Shown here in pieces: positions 1 to 9,271 of a stretch of 64,000 nucleotides of DNA; the first letter of the stretch is position 1; each line of letters opens with the position of its first letter. Source of the DNA: Celerinatantimonas sp046054195 (GTDB lineage Bacteria; Pseudomonadota; Gammaproteobacteria; Enterobacterales; Celerinatantimonadaceae); NCBI RefSeq assembly GCF_046054195.1, contig NZ_JBEQCS010000004.1, positions 1 through 64,000 on the forward strand, written 5' to 3'. The translations under genes and the position numbers were made by a program. Under the pieces are notes generated by a model. The model saw only the letters and a program-made list of their open reading frames with translations. It searched no databases and was not told the origin of the DNA.

Positions 1-514
1 TTGGATATAGCTCCGACTGTCGTTGACCCCATATCCGAAAATGAGCCATTAAAATGATTGCAATTAATTTCTATTAAAAGTCAAGAACGTTAAATGAACT
101 GTCTCCCTTGTTGTGCTCCTGGACTTGGGAGATGGCAATGAATAGTAATCGGCAATATTTAGCTTTTTGTTAGGTAATTAGGCCAATCCCAATATTTTTT
201 CTTATATGAAAAACATCAATTCCAGTTCAATGTCGTGCTAATGATTGTCCATCAACGTGCTAGTGATATCTTCGCTGGCTCGAAACTGCCCCAAAACAAT
301 TCAGAGAAAATGCTCTTGCTTACTTCGAACCTAGTAATTTCCCCTACCAAAAGTTATCCGAAGGAGTTTGGGTAGCAGCATTTTTCTGAAATTATAAGGC
401 ATCAGCAATCTAATCTCTGTTAACTTTCATTAACCTATTGATTACACGTTGATGTGGTATTAAAAAGGTTGCATCATAGGAATAAGAAAGGCGGCTAGAA
501 GCCGCACAGAAAGC
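1..514. other. Gene-free left edge
   Basis: I see no convincing coding region on either strand here, and no integron integrase. The only clear structure is a short hairpin at 491-505, with 6-bp arms around AGA, directly before the cassette boundary. The sequence just before base 515 does not resemble the 3' end of a preceding attC, so the cassette that follows does not appear to continue an array. Confidence 0.5.
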
Positions 515-515
515 G

Positions 516-1218
516 TTATACAAACGGAGGTAACTGTGAGTTTAGAAGAACTTAATCTTGAAAATCTTCCCCTTCAAAATGAACTGGTTAAATCTGCTTG
601 TTCTGCGTTTATTTCCGAAGACAATGTGGTTGCCGCAGTGTTATTAGGCTCATTGGCTGCAGGTAAGGGTGACCGAGTATCTGACGCTGACATTTTGATT
701 CTTACCCAAAATGAATTTCATAAGTCCACACAAGAGTGCTTCTCAGCTTTTGAGCGTGGTAAAGAAATTTTCTATCGTAATCAAGGCTTTCATAACGAGA
801 ATGCGTACTTTACAAAGTACATTTTTACGGATTTAACCAGCACAGAGATTCATTGCCTAGATCTAAGCGAACCTTTTGATATATCTAGACCTTTCAAAGT
901 GCTATTTGATAAAGCAAGTGTGGTGGAGTCAAGATTAACCGATGCTCCAGCGCCAAAGCACGAAGACTTTCCTGCATATACAAATGGTGACCAAGGCTTA
1001 ATCTGGGAACTTTTAGAGTGTATAAAGTGGTTAAGCCGAGGTAAAAATGAACTAGCCAAATCTTACCTTAAGAAGTTGGCGGATAAGCTGTAACAGTTTG
1101 TATAACAAGCGTTTAAGACGGATTCACAACGCTTGGCATTTTCAGTTTGATTCAACTTTAGTGTTTACGGCACAATGGTTAGGTTTGGTGGTCACGTTGT
1201 TCCCCCCTTAACGCGGCG
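516..1218 (+). mobile_element. Single integron gene cassette
   Basis: A 703-bp unit begins at the core site GTTATAC (515-521, cleavage after the G) and ends at the G at 1218. The first bases of the unit, TTATAC, are the reverse complement of the R'' box GTATAA (1100-1105) of its own attC, which is the signature of a genuine cassette. It holds one short rightward gene and a long attC of the Vibrio superintegron repeat type. The flanking sequence reads G then TTACCCC, so it may have integrated at a secondary GTT site. No second cassette or integrase is visible. Confidence 0.75.
536..1093 (+). CDS. Nucleotidyltransferase-domain cassette protein
   Basis: A 185-residue protein starting at GTG 536, with a strong GGAGG site at 526-530. 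Around residues 37-53 it has the nucleotidyltransferase fold motif: Gly-Ser, then about ten residues later Asp-Ala-Asp (DADIL), the typical metal-binding pair of the MNT/pol-beta superfamily. Members include aminoglycoside nucleotidyltransferases and MNT antitoxins; the substrate here cannot be read from sequence. The C-terminal half (about 90-185) has no motif I recognise, though its last 40 residues look helical. It is the only gene of the cassette and ends just before the attC. No promoter is obvious, so expression may depend on flanking transcription. Confidence 0.65.
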   Translation: MSLEELNLENLPLQNELVKSACSAFISEDNVVAAVLLGSLAAGKGDRVSDADILILTQNEFHKSTQECFSAFERGKEIFYRNQGFHNENAYFTKYIFTDLTSTEIHCLDLSEPFDISRPFKVLFDKASVVESRLTDAPAPKHEDFPAYTNGDQGLIWELLECIKWLSRGKNELAKSYLKKLADKL

Positions 1219-1224
1219 TTACCC
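1100..1224 (+). repeat. attC recombination site (VCR-like)
   Basis: R'' box GTATAAC at 1100-1106 is followed by the AAGCGTTTAAGACGG...CAACGCTTGGC block that I recognise from Vibrio-type cassette repeats. The 3' part, CCCCTTAACGCGGCGTTA, ends with the R' core at 1218-1224. The length of about 120 bp fits VCR-type attC sites. Downstream, to 1447, I see no gene. Confidence 0.75.
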
Positions 1225-1255
1225 CATAGAAATTTTTATCCGAAACTGGCGAGTT

Positions 1256-1275
1256 AGAGTTAAAGCTTTAACTCT
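1256..1275. repeat. 20-bp perfect palindrome
   Basis: AGAGTTAAAGCTTTAACTCT is a perfect dyad in the gene-free strip between the cassette and the peptide-uptake operon. There is no T-run to suggest a terminator. It could be an operator or chance; function unknown. Confidence 0.4.
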
Positions 1276-1447
1276 TAGTTGTCCAAAATCTTGCTAGAAA
1301 TTGGTCGCTCTTTATTGTCGCTGCAATAATCTTGGTGCTCGTACAAACCTCAAACATGCTCACACTTTCGTGCTCATCTCGTTATAGTTAGTTTGGAAAT
1401 GGCCCCTTTCTAATCAAACTCTAATATCCAACTACGACAGTAAAGAA

Positions 1448-1469
1448 AAGCCCACCAGATGGTGGGCTT
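1448..1469 (-). terminator. Terminator of peptide-uptake operon
   Basis: A 9-bp perfect stem (AAGCCCACC with GGTGGGCTT) and AGAT loop are followed on the minus strand by TTTTCTTTA. It lies 5 bp beyond the M14 peptidase stop codon, so it closes the leftward operon. Confidence 0.9.
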
Positions 1470-1473
1470 AGGA

Positions 1474-3216
1474 TCATGCTTGATCAACAATATCTAAATG
1501 AGCAAACGCCGAGCGGATGAACTCAAATTGAGTTTGATGGCCGAGTCTAAAATCAGCACCGACAGACGTTTCATCTGGATACTCAGTAACCAGCTCAAAA
1601 TCGACATGTAGGTTGTCTCGTACACTGATATCACAAGCAAAACCGTTAATAAGCTCAAATGGCAACGTTCCGGCATGAGCTCGATAACATTTCAGCTGCC
1701 GCTGGTTATAGCTCACCAATGCTTCAAATTGACTTAAATCCTGAGTAATAGCCTCAAGAAACGCTCTGGCTGCATCAGCTTTGCCATTGCGGTGACGCAT
1801 GATCAAAAAGAATCCTTTCGGAATGGCCCACAACTCAAATCCACGCGGGCTATAACCAGTAAACGGCCGAGTCCATTCATGACTAGGATAACCATGTAGA
1901 TTCAGGTGCAGTTTTGCGCCAGTTGCTTCAACCATCTTATTACGTAGCGCTTTTTCAAAGTTTTGCTCATCGCTTTGACTTTGAATATCGTTCCCTAAAG
2001 CGGTATAACGCGCGGCATGTGACATATGTAATGGATTATCACGGCGCAATTGATGAAATAAGTTCGCGCCCTCAGGGTTATGCATCGGCGCACAACCTAA
2101 TGCCACTGGATATTCTTTACGAAGCATTGGCAAGGCTCGAAGGGCTGCACAGGTTCCGGTGGTTTCATTGGCATGCTGTGCCCCAGTAATCACAACTCCC
2201 GGATGACTACCATCAAATAAGCTAGCCGGTACGTTTAATCCTTTGCGACTGAGGCCATCAAACGGTTGGCCTGCTAAATCTTGAGTCAACTGAGTTAGCG
2301 TTGCGGTTATTTCATTTGGTTTTAGAGGCTCGCTCACCTGCGCTAAGGCATCATTTGAAAGTGCTTTAGCTGGCGCAAATTCATTTGCCTGATAAGGCTC
2401 TAAAGTTACTTTGAGTTGCCATGGCCCATCGTGATAACGAACTTCTGGAACAATCTGCCCCGGTTGCAACTCTCTTGAGCCGATATCGCGGCCACTATGA
2501 ACGGTAAACAGCTCAATTAAAGAGAAATAGATATCTTCATGGAGCGCTTCAACAAAGCTAATATGCTCCTCGCCCCAATTTAATTTAAGATCGGCAAATG
2601 GCACATCAACCTGAATTTTAAGCCTTTCAAAATAAGGCTCTTGCTCTGGCCATGACCAAGATTGTAAATGGCCAATCAACTGTTCAAACAGCGTCTGTGC
2701 TTCGCATTTTAATGGAAATTGATCTTTGTCTGAGAATTGGATCCAGCCACAAGGGCTATAAAGATACTCATTCGCATGATCAAGTTGCATCTGATTCGGT
2801 GCAAAAACCTGCTCAATTTGTACATCGCCATTGCGACTAAAAAACATCACTTCATAAAAGTTATCCGCTGCGGTTTTCGAGCGAAATTCCACCTGGTATT
2901 TCTCTAAAAGCCCAGCTAAAGGAAACGCTTCTAATAAAAACCGCTTGCTCTTTTTATCACTAGGATGAGCCGGATAAGTAATGCGAATACGCTCAATTGA
3001 ATCATCAAGCGGCGCATCTTCCAGAAAATAGTGAACAAGTGGCTTATAAGCACTATAAATTCGTGCTTTAACACCTTTTCCTTTGAGTTGATGTTCGATG
3101 CGACGGCGAGTCGTTTGATCAGCAAATACCCAAGCCTTAAATGGTTTGGTTTGCTCAGCCAGCCAATTGACGGTTGCTCTGAATTGTTGTTGTACAATAA
3201 CCTCTGGCTGTGCCAT
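1474..3216 (-). CDS. M14-family zinc carboxypeptidase-like protein
   Basis: A 580-residue protein with no signal peptide, so probably cytoplasmic. The M14 zinc-ligand motif His-Ala-Asn-Glu sits at residues 348-351 and a further His in LNLHGY at about 441, matching the HxxE...H arrangement of metallocarboxypeptidases. The first 300 residues are a large region I cannot assign. It is the last gene of a leftward operon with a peptide ABC importer, so it probably trims imported peptides. The start is preceded by AAGGAGA. M14 members also hydrolyse N-acyl amino acids, so the bond cleaved is uncertain. Confidence 0.7.
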   Translation of the reverse strand: MAQPEVIVQQQFRATVNWLAEQTKPFKAWVFADQTTRRRIEHQLKGKGVKARIYSAYKPLVHYFLEDAPLDDSIERIRITYPAHPSDKKSKRFLLEAFPLAGLLEKYQVEFRSKTAADNFYEVMFFSRNGDVQIEQVFAPNQMQLDHANEYLYSPCGWIQFSDKDQFPLKCEAQTLFEQLIGHLQSWSWPEQEPYFERLKIQVDVPFADLKLNWGEEHISFVEALHEDIYFSLIELFTVHSGRDIGSRELQPGQIVPEVRYHDGPWQLKVTLEPYQANEFAPAKALSNDALAQVSEPLKPNEITATLTQLTQDLAGQPFDGLSRKGLNVPASLFDGSHPGVVITGAQHANETTGTCAALRALPMLRKEYPVALGCAPMHNPEGANLFHQLRRDNPLHMSHAARYTALGNDIQSQSDEQNFEKALRNKMVEATGAKLHLNLHGYPSHEWTRPFTGYSPRGFELWAIPKGFFLIMRHRNGKADAARAFLEAITQDLSQFEALVSYNQRQLKCYRAHAGTLPFELINGFACDISVRDNLHVDFELVTEYPDETSVGADFRLGHQTQFEFIRSAFAHLDIVDQA

Positions 3217-3262
3217 ATCTTCTCCTTAAGTGTTCCTTGAAAATCGGCGCTGATATTAATGC

Positions 3263-4126
3263 TTAATGCGAACTTGGGTCTAAGCGGTCGCGTAACCAGT
3301 CACCGAGTAAATTCATTCCTAGAACCGTTAACATAATAGCCAATCCTGGGAAAACACACACCCACCATGCTGTTTGCATATAGGTGCGCCCATCAGCCAA
3401 CATTCCGCCCCAACTTGCAACACTTGGATCCACACCTAACCCTAAAAAGCTCAAACTACTGGCCAGAAGAATATTATTACCAATGTTGAGCATAGTCAGG
3501 ATTAACACCGGGCCAAAGCAGTTTGGGAGAATATGACGAAAAATAATCAAATGGGTTGGGATCGCGCTCGCTCGAGCCGCTTGCACAAATTCCCGCTCAC
3601 GCAGCGATAAAACACTGCCGCGGATAACGCGTGCATATTGGACCCACTGCGCCATGATCATAAATAAAATCAAAAAGCCAATACTTGAGCCAACAATCGC
3701 GGTAAAGGTAATAGCGAGCAAAATAAATGGCAACGCTAATTGAACGTCAGCAAAGCGCATCAGGAACATGTCCCAAAAACCACGATAAAATCCAGCGATT
3801 AGGCCAATGATTGCGCCCAAAACGAGTGAACCCACAACAGAGGTAAAACCGATTAGTAATGAAACTTGGCCCCCAACAATTACACGTGCGAGGATATCTC
3901 GTCCTAGAGGATCGGTTCCTAATAGATGCTGCATGGATGAAAACGGTGTCTGTAACCGATGCATCAGATCAATATGGCTACCGCCATCTGGATATAGCCA
4001 TGGCGATAAAAGCACTAACGCTAGCATCACAAAGGTTAATAATGCTCCAACGACTAACTCAAAGCTGCGATACCAGCGCTTAGGCTTAGCCATTTTAATC
4101 ACTTGAGTATTTTCACTAGCGCTCAT
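3263..4126 (-). CDS. Peptide ABC permease, DppC/OppC type
   Basis: A 287-residue inner-membrane permease. A cytoplasmic N-terminus of about 24 residues precedes the first membrane segment, and about six segments follow, as in DppC and OppC. The EAA-type loop contacting the ATPase is present around residues 180-200 (FVQAARASAIP). Its start overlaps the end of the DppB-type gene by 11 bases, indicating translational coupling. Together with the other permease, the fused ATPase and the binding protein it forms one importer for di- or oligopeptides. The exact substrate is not determined by sequence. Confidence 0.85.
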   Translation of the reverse strand: MSASENTQVIKMAKPKRWYRSFELVVGALLTFVMLALVLLSPWLYPDGGSHIDLMHRLQTPFSSMQHLLGTDPLGRDILARVIVGGQVSLLIGFTSVVGSLVLGAIIGLIAGFYRGFWDMFLMRFADVQLALPFILLAITFTAIVGSSIGFLILFMIMAQWVQYARVIRGSVLSLREREFVQAARASAIPTHLIIFRHILPNCFGPVLILTMLNIGNNILLASSLSFLGLGVDPSVASWGGMLADGRTYMQTAWWVCVFPGLAIMLTVLGMNLLGDWLRDRLDPSSH

Positions 4127-5039
4127 GACGGATCCTTGGGTCGATTAATCCATATAACAGGTCAACGACGAGGTTCACCCCAATCACTAACAGTGCTAAC
4201 ACAGTGACAGAACCTTGCAACACGGCGTAATCTCGATTACTAATCGCATCAAATGCCAATGAGCCCATCCCCGGCCAACTAAAAACCTGCTCAATGACGA
4301 CAATTCCCCCCACTAGGCTACCAAACTGAAGCCCTAAATAGGTCACCAACGGGATTGCAGCATTGCGCAAAGCATGTTTAAACAGCACTTGCCATTCACT
4401 TAAGCCTTTGCCTCGAGCAACCAAGATGTATTGGCTATTTAATGTTTCAAGCATCGTGGTGCGAACAAGACGCACATTAATGGCAGATAGAATGATTGCC
4501 ATAGTTAAGCTTGGCAAAATCAATCCTGCCCCACTATCGGCGCCACTAGGTGGTAACCAGCCCAGGGTAATCGAGAAGAATAAAACCAGTAATAATGCCA
4601 GCCAGAAGTTAGGAAATGACAGGCCAACTAACGAGACAACGCGAATGATTTGATCAAGTTTGCCACCACGATAGATCGCAGCAAGCATCCCAAGCGGCAG
4701 CGCGATAATAATCGACAGCACTAATGAACTAACAGCCAACTCCAAAGTTGCAGGCAATGCCTGGGCTATCATATGTCCAACCGAGCGATGTCCGACAAAG
4801 CTAAAGCCAAACTGACCATGTAATAAACCTAATATGAATCGGCCATATTGCACCCAAAACGGTTGGTTCAGCCCCAATGCCTGACGAATATTATCTAAAT
4901 CCTGAGGCGACAGGTTTCCAGATCCGGCCAACATGACCGCCGGATCGCCAGAAAGACGAATCGCCCAGGCAACTAATAAGGTGACAACAAACACGACAAA
5001 CAGTGCTTGAATCAACCTTTTAGCAATATAAAACAGCAT
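4116..5039 (-). CDS. Peptide ABC permease, DppB/OppB type
   Basis: A 307-residue inner-membrane permease with an N-terminal membrane helix (about residues 9-27), a periplasmic stretch rich in Asn and Gln, and five further helices. The ATPase-contact loop is around residue 210 (ILVARGKGLSEWQV). Family length is about 306-340 residues. It lies 17 bp downstream of the binding protein and overlaps the next permease, so both are made from one message. It pairs with the DppC-type subunit to form the translocation pore. Confidence 0.87.
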   Translation of the reverse strand: MLFYIAKRLIQALFVVFVVTLLVAWAIRLSGDPAVMLAGSGNLSPQDLDNIRQALGLNQPFWVQYGRFILGLLHGQFGFSFVGHRSVGHMIAQALPATLELAVSSLVLSIIIALPLGMLAAIYRGGKLDQIIRVVSLVGLSFPNFWLALLLVLFFSITLGWLPPSGADSGAGLILPSLTMAIILSAINVRLVRTTMLETLNSQYILVARGKGLSEWQVLFKHALRNAAIPLVTYLGLQFGSLVGGIVVIEQVFSWPGMGSLAFDAISNRDYAVLQGSVTVLALLVIGVNLVVDLLYGLIDPRIRHER

Positions 5040-5056
5040 AATTAATCAATTTCCAC

Positions 5057-6589
5057 TTACTTAACGCTCACGTGGGTTAAGCGCAAACGCATATCAGCTG
5101 GCGCTGCAAAATTTTGCACTCGTTTGTTTACCCCATAAATGGTATTGAGGTTATAAAGCGGCATTTCCCAATGATGTTTATACACGTACTGAGCAATTGA
5201 CTGCAGAATAGGTAATCGTTTTTTCGGATCGACCATCTGACGCTGCTCTTCGAGTAATTTATCTAACTTGGCATTGCTGTTATACGGGTTATTGGTCTCA
5301 TTTGAGTGATAAAGCAAATACGCCGTATTGTCATAGTCAAATGTCCATCCGCCCCAAGATTGCTGGAACATTTCACCAGTTTTACCATTGGGTACGATGT
5401 CGTTTAAGAAAACGTTAGAATCATATGGTTTGATGCTAGCCTGAATGCCAGCCATCGATAAGTAGCCAGCAACGGCCTGAACAACTTCACGGAACGTGCC
5501 ATTATTGCCACGAAAATCAATCTCAACTTTCGCGCCATTTTTTACACCGGCAGCTTTCAATAATGCTTTGGCTTTTTTCAAATCATAAGGCAGTGGCTTA
5601 AGCGATGGATCGTAACCAAATGATAGCTTGCTTTGGAAACTGGTAATTGGTTTGGCTTGGCCGGCCAAAATTGAATTAATGATGGCATTGCGATCGACGG
5701 CCATAATCAATGCTTTTCGCACGTTTTCGTTTTTAGTAATACCGTTTTTAGTATTAAAACGCAGTGCATAAGTCGTTGGTCCGGTGTGGCTGACAACTTT
5801 CAGATCCGACTGGCTATTCACTTTTTTGATCATCGAAATTGGCATACTGGTAATGATATCCACCCGACCAGATTGCAATTCAGCCACTTGCGTCGCAGGC
5901 TCTTTAATGAAACGGTTAACGACTTTTTCCAATTTAGGCTTATCACCCCAGAAGCTATCATTACGTTCCAAAGTCGCAGACACATTGGGCTCATAAGAAA
6001 CCATTTTAAACGGCCCGGTTCCAATTGGATGGGTATTAAAATAGGCATCGCCTTTTTCTTTGATATATTTAGGCGGAACAATCATCGCGCCGTAGCCAGC
6101 CAATTTGGTTAACAACACAGGATCAGGATGTGCCAGATGAAAATCAACCGTGTAATCATCAATAACTTTAATCGATTCAATGGCTGTATAGTTAGAGCGC
6201 TGTGGGCTGGCTTTATCAGCTAAGAGCCTTTCAAAGGTAAATTTTACAGCTTGAGCATTAAACGCTTCACCATTTTGGAAACTCACACCATGGCGCAAAT
6301 GAAAACGAATCGTTTTGTTACTGTCCATGAACTCCCAGCTTGTTGCTAATGCAGGCTTAAGCTTCAAATCTGGTCCGCGAGCCGTTAATCCATCAAAAAT
6401 ATCGTTCGCAACAACTGACCAGTTCACTAAAAATGTATCAATCGGATCCCAAGTTCCTGGATCTTGAGCGACAGCCACAGTCAACGTATCAGAATCAGCG
6501 GCCAAAGCACTGTTAAACGATAACCCCAATGATGCAGCAATAGCTAAAGCAAGCACACTCTTATGAGCTGTGGGTAATATTTTGCGCAT
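5057..6589 (-). CDS. Periplasmic peptide-binding protein (SBP family 5)
   Basis: A 510-residue secreted protein with a clear signal peptide (positive start, hydrophobic residues 13-29, cleavage near ALA-ADS). The mature part shows the family-5 pattern: DPGTWDP near the N-terminus, a NGEAFNAQAVKFTFER block and PIGTGPF about a third of the way in. It delivers substrate to the DppBC-type permease. It begins 29 bases inside the end of the upstream ATPase gene, unusual for an abundant binding protein and suggesting coupled translation. Relatives bind dipeptides, glutathione or opine-like compounds; I cannot choose. Confidence 0.85.
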   Translation of the reverse strand: MRKILPTAHKSVLALAIAASLGLSFNSALAADSDTLTVAVAQDPGTWDPIDTFLVNWSVVANDIFDGLTARGPDLKLKPALATSWEFMDSNKTIRFHLRHGVSFQNGEAFNAQAVKFTFERLLADKASPQRSNYTAIESIKVIDDYTVDFHLAHPDPVLLTKLAGYGAMIVPPKYIKEKGDAYFNTHPIGTGPFKMVSYEPNVSATLERNDSFWGDKPKLEKVVNRFIKEPATQVAELQSGRVDIITSMPISMIKKVNSQSDLKVVSHTGPTTYALRFNTKNGITKNENVRKALIMAVDRNAIINSILAGQAKPITSFQSKLSFGYDPSLKPLPYDLKKAKALLKAAGVKNGAKVEIDFRGNNGTFREVVQAVAGYLSMAGIQASIKPYDSNVFLNDIVPNGKTGEMFQQSWGGWTFDYDNTAYLLYHSNETNNPYNSNAKLDKLLEEQRQMVDPKKRLPILQSIAQYVYKHHWEMPLYNLNTIYGVNKRVQNFAAPADMRLRLTHVSVK

Positions 6590-8453
6590 GATCTAAATCC
6601 TTTTGTTGGTGTGAAACAACCCAGTGATGCTTGCTAACCGCATGTAAAGCTTGCGCAATAGGCGGATTATTAACAGAGCGGACGGGACTGGGGATATCTT
6701 CGTTAATAGCTAATAAAGCAGGTTTATAATTCGGGTCAGCAACGGGTACAGCCGACAAGAGTTTACGCGTATACGGATGTTGCGGATTTTCAAAAATATC
6801 TTCGCGATGTCCATATTCGACAATCTGGCCAAGGTATAGAACCGCAACACGATGACTAATCTTTTCAACAACAGCCATGTCATGGGTAATAAATAAACAC
6901 GCCAGGCCCAGCTGCGCTTGCAAGGACATCAATAAATTAAGAATCTGTGCTTGGATGGAAACATCCAGTGCCGCAATCGACTCATCGGCTATCAGCAGTT
7001 TTGGCTCAAGAGCTAAAGCTCTGGCGATACAAATTCGGGCGCGCTGACCACCCGAGAGCTCGTGGGCATATCGATGCGCATAACTTTCATCAAGGCCGAC
7101 CTGATGGAGTAACTCCGTTACTCTGCGTTTAACATCGGCTTTGGTTGTAACTAAACCATGCGTTGTCATCGGCTCTGCAATGCTGGCAAAAATCGTTCGG
7201 CGTGGATTAAGCGATGCAAAGTGATCTTGAAAGATATACTGAATTTCACGCTGCAGAGCGACTTTTTCAGTTTTACTCATCGCGTTAAACGAACGGCCTT
7301 GATAGAACATGTCGCCTTGTTGAATCGGCAACAACTGTTGAATCATCTTGCCTACAGTTGATTTGCCAGACCCTGATTCACCGACCAGCGCCAATGTTTC
7401 ACCGGGATATACCGCAAGAGAGACCTTTTCGCTGGCAAAGACTTGGTGTGTCGGTTTCCCCCACCACGTTTTTTTTACGGTAAAACGAGTGGTGACATCT
7501 TTAAGCTCAAGCAATGGCTCATTCCAATCAGGCTCTTTAAGCTGTGGCAAACTGTCATTGGCAGCGCTTTTTTCAAGCAACGTAAAATACGATGGCCCAT
7601 GTTCACCACTCATCGAGCCAATTTGTGGTACCGCATTTAACAACGCTTTAGTATAAGAGTGCTCAGGGGCGCTAAATAACTGCTGTACAGGCCCTCTTTC
7701 TAACACTTGGCCTTTGCGCATCACGATGACATCGTCGGCCATCTGCGCCACAACCCCCATATCATGGGTGATGAACAGCACCGCCATATTCATTTCATCT
7801 TGTAGCTGGCGAATAATCTGGAGGATCTGTGCCTGAATAGTCACATCTAAGGCAGTTGTTGGTTCATCGGCAATCAGCAAATTTGGCTCGCAGCACAAGG
7901 CCATTGCAATCATCACCCGTTGGCGCATTCCACCCGAAAGTTCATGAGGATAACGATGAAGTAATGCACTCGCATCCGGTAGCCGCACTTTGGACAACCA
8001 GTGAATGGTCCGTTCTTTGGCTTCATGCTGCGATAAATTCAGGTGTATTTTTAACACCTCAGCCATTTGCTGACCGATAGTTAACACCGGATTAAGAGAA
8101 GTCATCGGCTCTTGATAAATCATTGCGATCCGATGGCCCCTAATCTGCCGAATTTGTGTTTTATCAAGACGTAATAAATTAAGCTCTTGGCCTTCATCAG
8201 GACGATAGATTATTTCACCCGAGCGAATTTGTGCCGGGGAATAATCAAGCAAGCGCATAATCGCCATCGAACTCACGGATTTTCCAGAGCCCGACTCACC
8301 AACAAGGGCCAATGTCTGTCCTGGCGCGATTGAAAAATTCAGGTCATCGACCGCATCCACCACCTCACCGTCTTCTAAAACAAAGCTTACGCTCAGATTC
8401 TTAACTGATAGTAATGGGAGATGAGAATTAGGAGTATTAGCTATGGAGCTCAT
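6561..8453 (-). CDS. Fused double ABC ATPase for peptide import
   Basis: A 630-residue protein with two complete ABC cassettes, like GsiA or YejF. Cassette 1 has Walker A GESGSGKS, signature LSGGMRQR and Walker B LLIADEPT. Cassette 2 has GESGSGKS, LSGGQRAR and LLIADES, where Ser replaces the usual Pro after the catalytic Glu. Each cassette ends with the C-terminal peptide-transporter extension (PYTRKLL). I chose ATG 8453 because an open frame to 8543 adds only a hydrophobic stretch foreign to the family. An AGGA lies about 13 bases upstream, a rather long spacing. It is the first gene of the operon. Confidence 0.85.
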   Translation of the reverse strand: MSSIANTPNSHLPLLSVKNLSVSFVLEDGEVVDAVDDLNFSIAPGQTLALVGESGSGKSVSSMAIMRLLDYSPAQIRSGEIIYRPDEGQELNLLRLDKTQIRQIRGHRIAMIYQEPMTSLNPVLTIGQQMAEVLKIHLNLSQHEAKERTIHWLSKVRLPDASALLHRYPHELSGGMRQRVMIAMALCCEPNLLIADEPTTALDVTIQAQILQIIRQLQDEMNMAVLFITHDMGVVAQMADDVIVMRKGQVLERGPVQQLFSAPEHSYTKALLNAVPQIGSMSGEHGPSYFTLLEKSAANDSLPQLKEPDWNEPLLELKDVTTRFTVKKTWWGKPTHQVFASEKVSLAVYPGETLALVGESGSGKSTVGKMIQQLLPIQQGDMFYQGRSFNAMSKTEKVALQREIQYIFQDHFASLNPRRTIFASIAEPMTTHGLVTTKADVKRRVTELLHQVGLDESYAHRYAHELSGGQRARICIARALALEPKLLIADESIAALDVSIQAQILNLLMSLQAQLGLACLFITHDMAVVEKISHRVAVLYLGQIVEYGHREDIFENPQHPYTRKLLSAVPVADPNYKPALLAINEDIPSPVRSVNNPPIAQALHAVSKHHWVVSHQQKDLDHAQNITHSS

Positions 8454-8969
8454 AAATTTATCGAATTTCCTAAATTGCCAAACTACACAAAAGCATATTG
8501 TTGAACAAAGCAATAGATATGCCAAGCAACAAAATATCACCAAATATTAAAATTTCATTTTAAAACAATATATTATAAAAAATCGCTATTTTATAGCATT
8601 AAATAAAGTTCCATTTTTCACTATATTGGTGCAAATTACGCACCCATATAATGCAGGCTAATACTTTTAATCTATGAATATACTTTTTATAAGGCAATTG
8701 GCAACAAATAGATAGCTCAGTTGCCATTTGAAAGCGTTATCGAGCCAAAAAGCAAACCTCGCTATAAGGCATTTATTCTGACCCTTACGACTCACAATGT
8801 CCCTAGATTTATTTTACTAAGCTTGTTGATGTCAATATGGAACATAAATACATATTTAGGTGATAAGAGATTTTTAACAATTAGTCAGGAGCAGTTAAGC
8901 TTTTGTGATGAATGATGCAGCCAGCGGTGGTTGATTTAGACAAAGTAAATGTTTTGCTGTGGAGTCGGC

Positions 8970-9073
8970 CCAAAAAGAAAAAATCCCGACCGAGGCCGGG
9001 ATTGAATAGAGTCATTCAAATGTTGAAGAGAGTCAGGAGCAACTTCGCGCATAAAAGACACTATCGCTCTGTC
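8970..9073 (-). ncRNA. Candidate PhoB-controlled small RNA
   Basis: A predicted leftward transcript of about 100 nt, from 7 bases after a TATAAG -10 box to a GC-rich hairpin with a T-run. The upstream promoter has a Pho-box-like pair of repeats in the matching orientation. No gene on the minus strand ends here, so the terminator needs a local transcript. A short frame starting ATGCGCGAAG inside it runs through the terminator and lacks a convincing ribosome site, so I prefer a non-coding RNA. No known sRNA family was recognised. Confidence 0.4.
8982..9003 (-). terminator. Intrinsic terminator of the small RNA candidate
   Basis: The stem AATCCCG (8982-8988) pairs with CGGGATT (8997-9003). On the minus strand the hairpin is followed by a T-rich tail, TTTTTTCTTTTT, a textbook rho-independent terminator pointing left. 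Confidence 0.85.
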
Positions 9074-9079
9074 AGAACA

Positions 9080-9113
9080 CTTATACCGATTTGGCGTGAC
9101 AATTTTATGACAA
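9080..9113 (-). promoter_or_regulatory. Pho box with -10 element
   Basis: On the minus strand, TTGTCAT (9113-9107) and TTGTCAC (9102-9096) are separated by AAAA. This fits the PhoB consensus of two 7-bp repeats with a 4-bp AT spacer. Ten bases further is TATAAG (9085-9080), the distance at which a -10 box follows the box in PhoB-activated promoters. Binding is inferred. Confidence 0.55.
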
Positions 9114-9271
9114 AGCTAACAAAAACCAGATTTTAATTTATTAACGTTACCTGTTGGCCATGTATATTCAGCTTCAGTGATTGCCATTTAAACGTGTATC
9201 GATTTTCCTATTTTAGGATCCAATGGTATCTTATAGCTCCATTCAATCATCTCTACAAAGGAACGTGTCGT

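Larger units (their letters stand above)
8454..9271. other. Long divergent intergenic region
   Basis: About 800 bases between the leftward peptide-uptake operon and a rightward binding-protein gene. The part near 8540-8700 is very AT-rich and probably holds the operon promoter. A 7-bp inverted repeat (TGGCAAC with GTTGCCA) lies at 8699-8726. Short open frames here have no coding character. The right half holds the Pho-box promoter and small-RNA candidate listed separately. Confidence 0.5.

Noticed and set aside
1..1445. Partly similar ends (TTGGATAT near 1, ATATCCAA near 1424) as element inverted repeats
   Set aside because: Only eight bases match, the rest is out of register, and no transposase is present.
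8721..9136. Two 64-74 codon plus-strand frames
   Set aside because: They cross the terminator and Pho box, and their composition is not protein-like.
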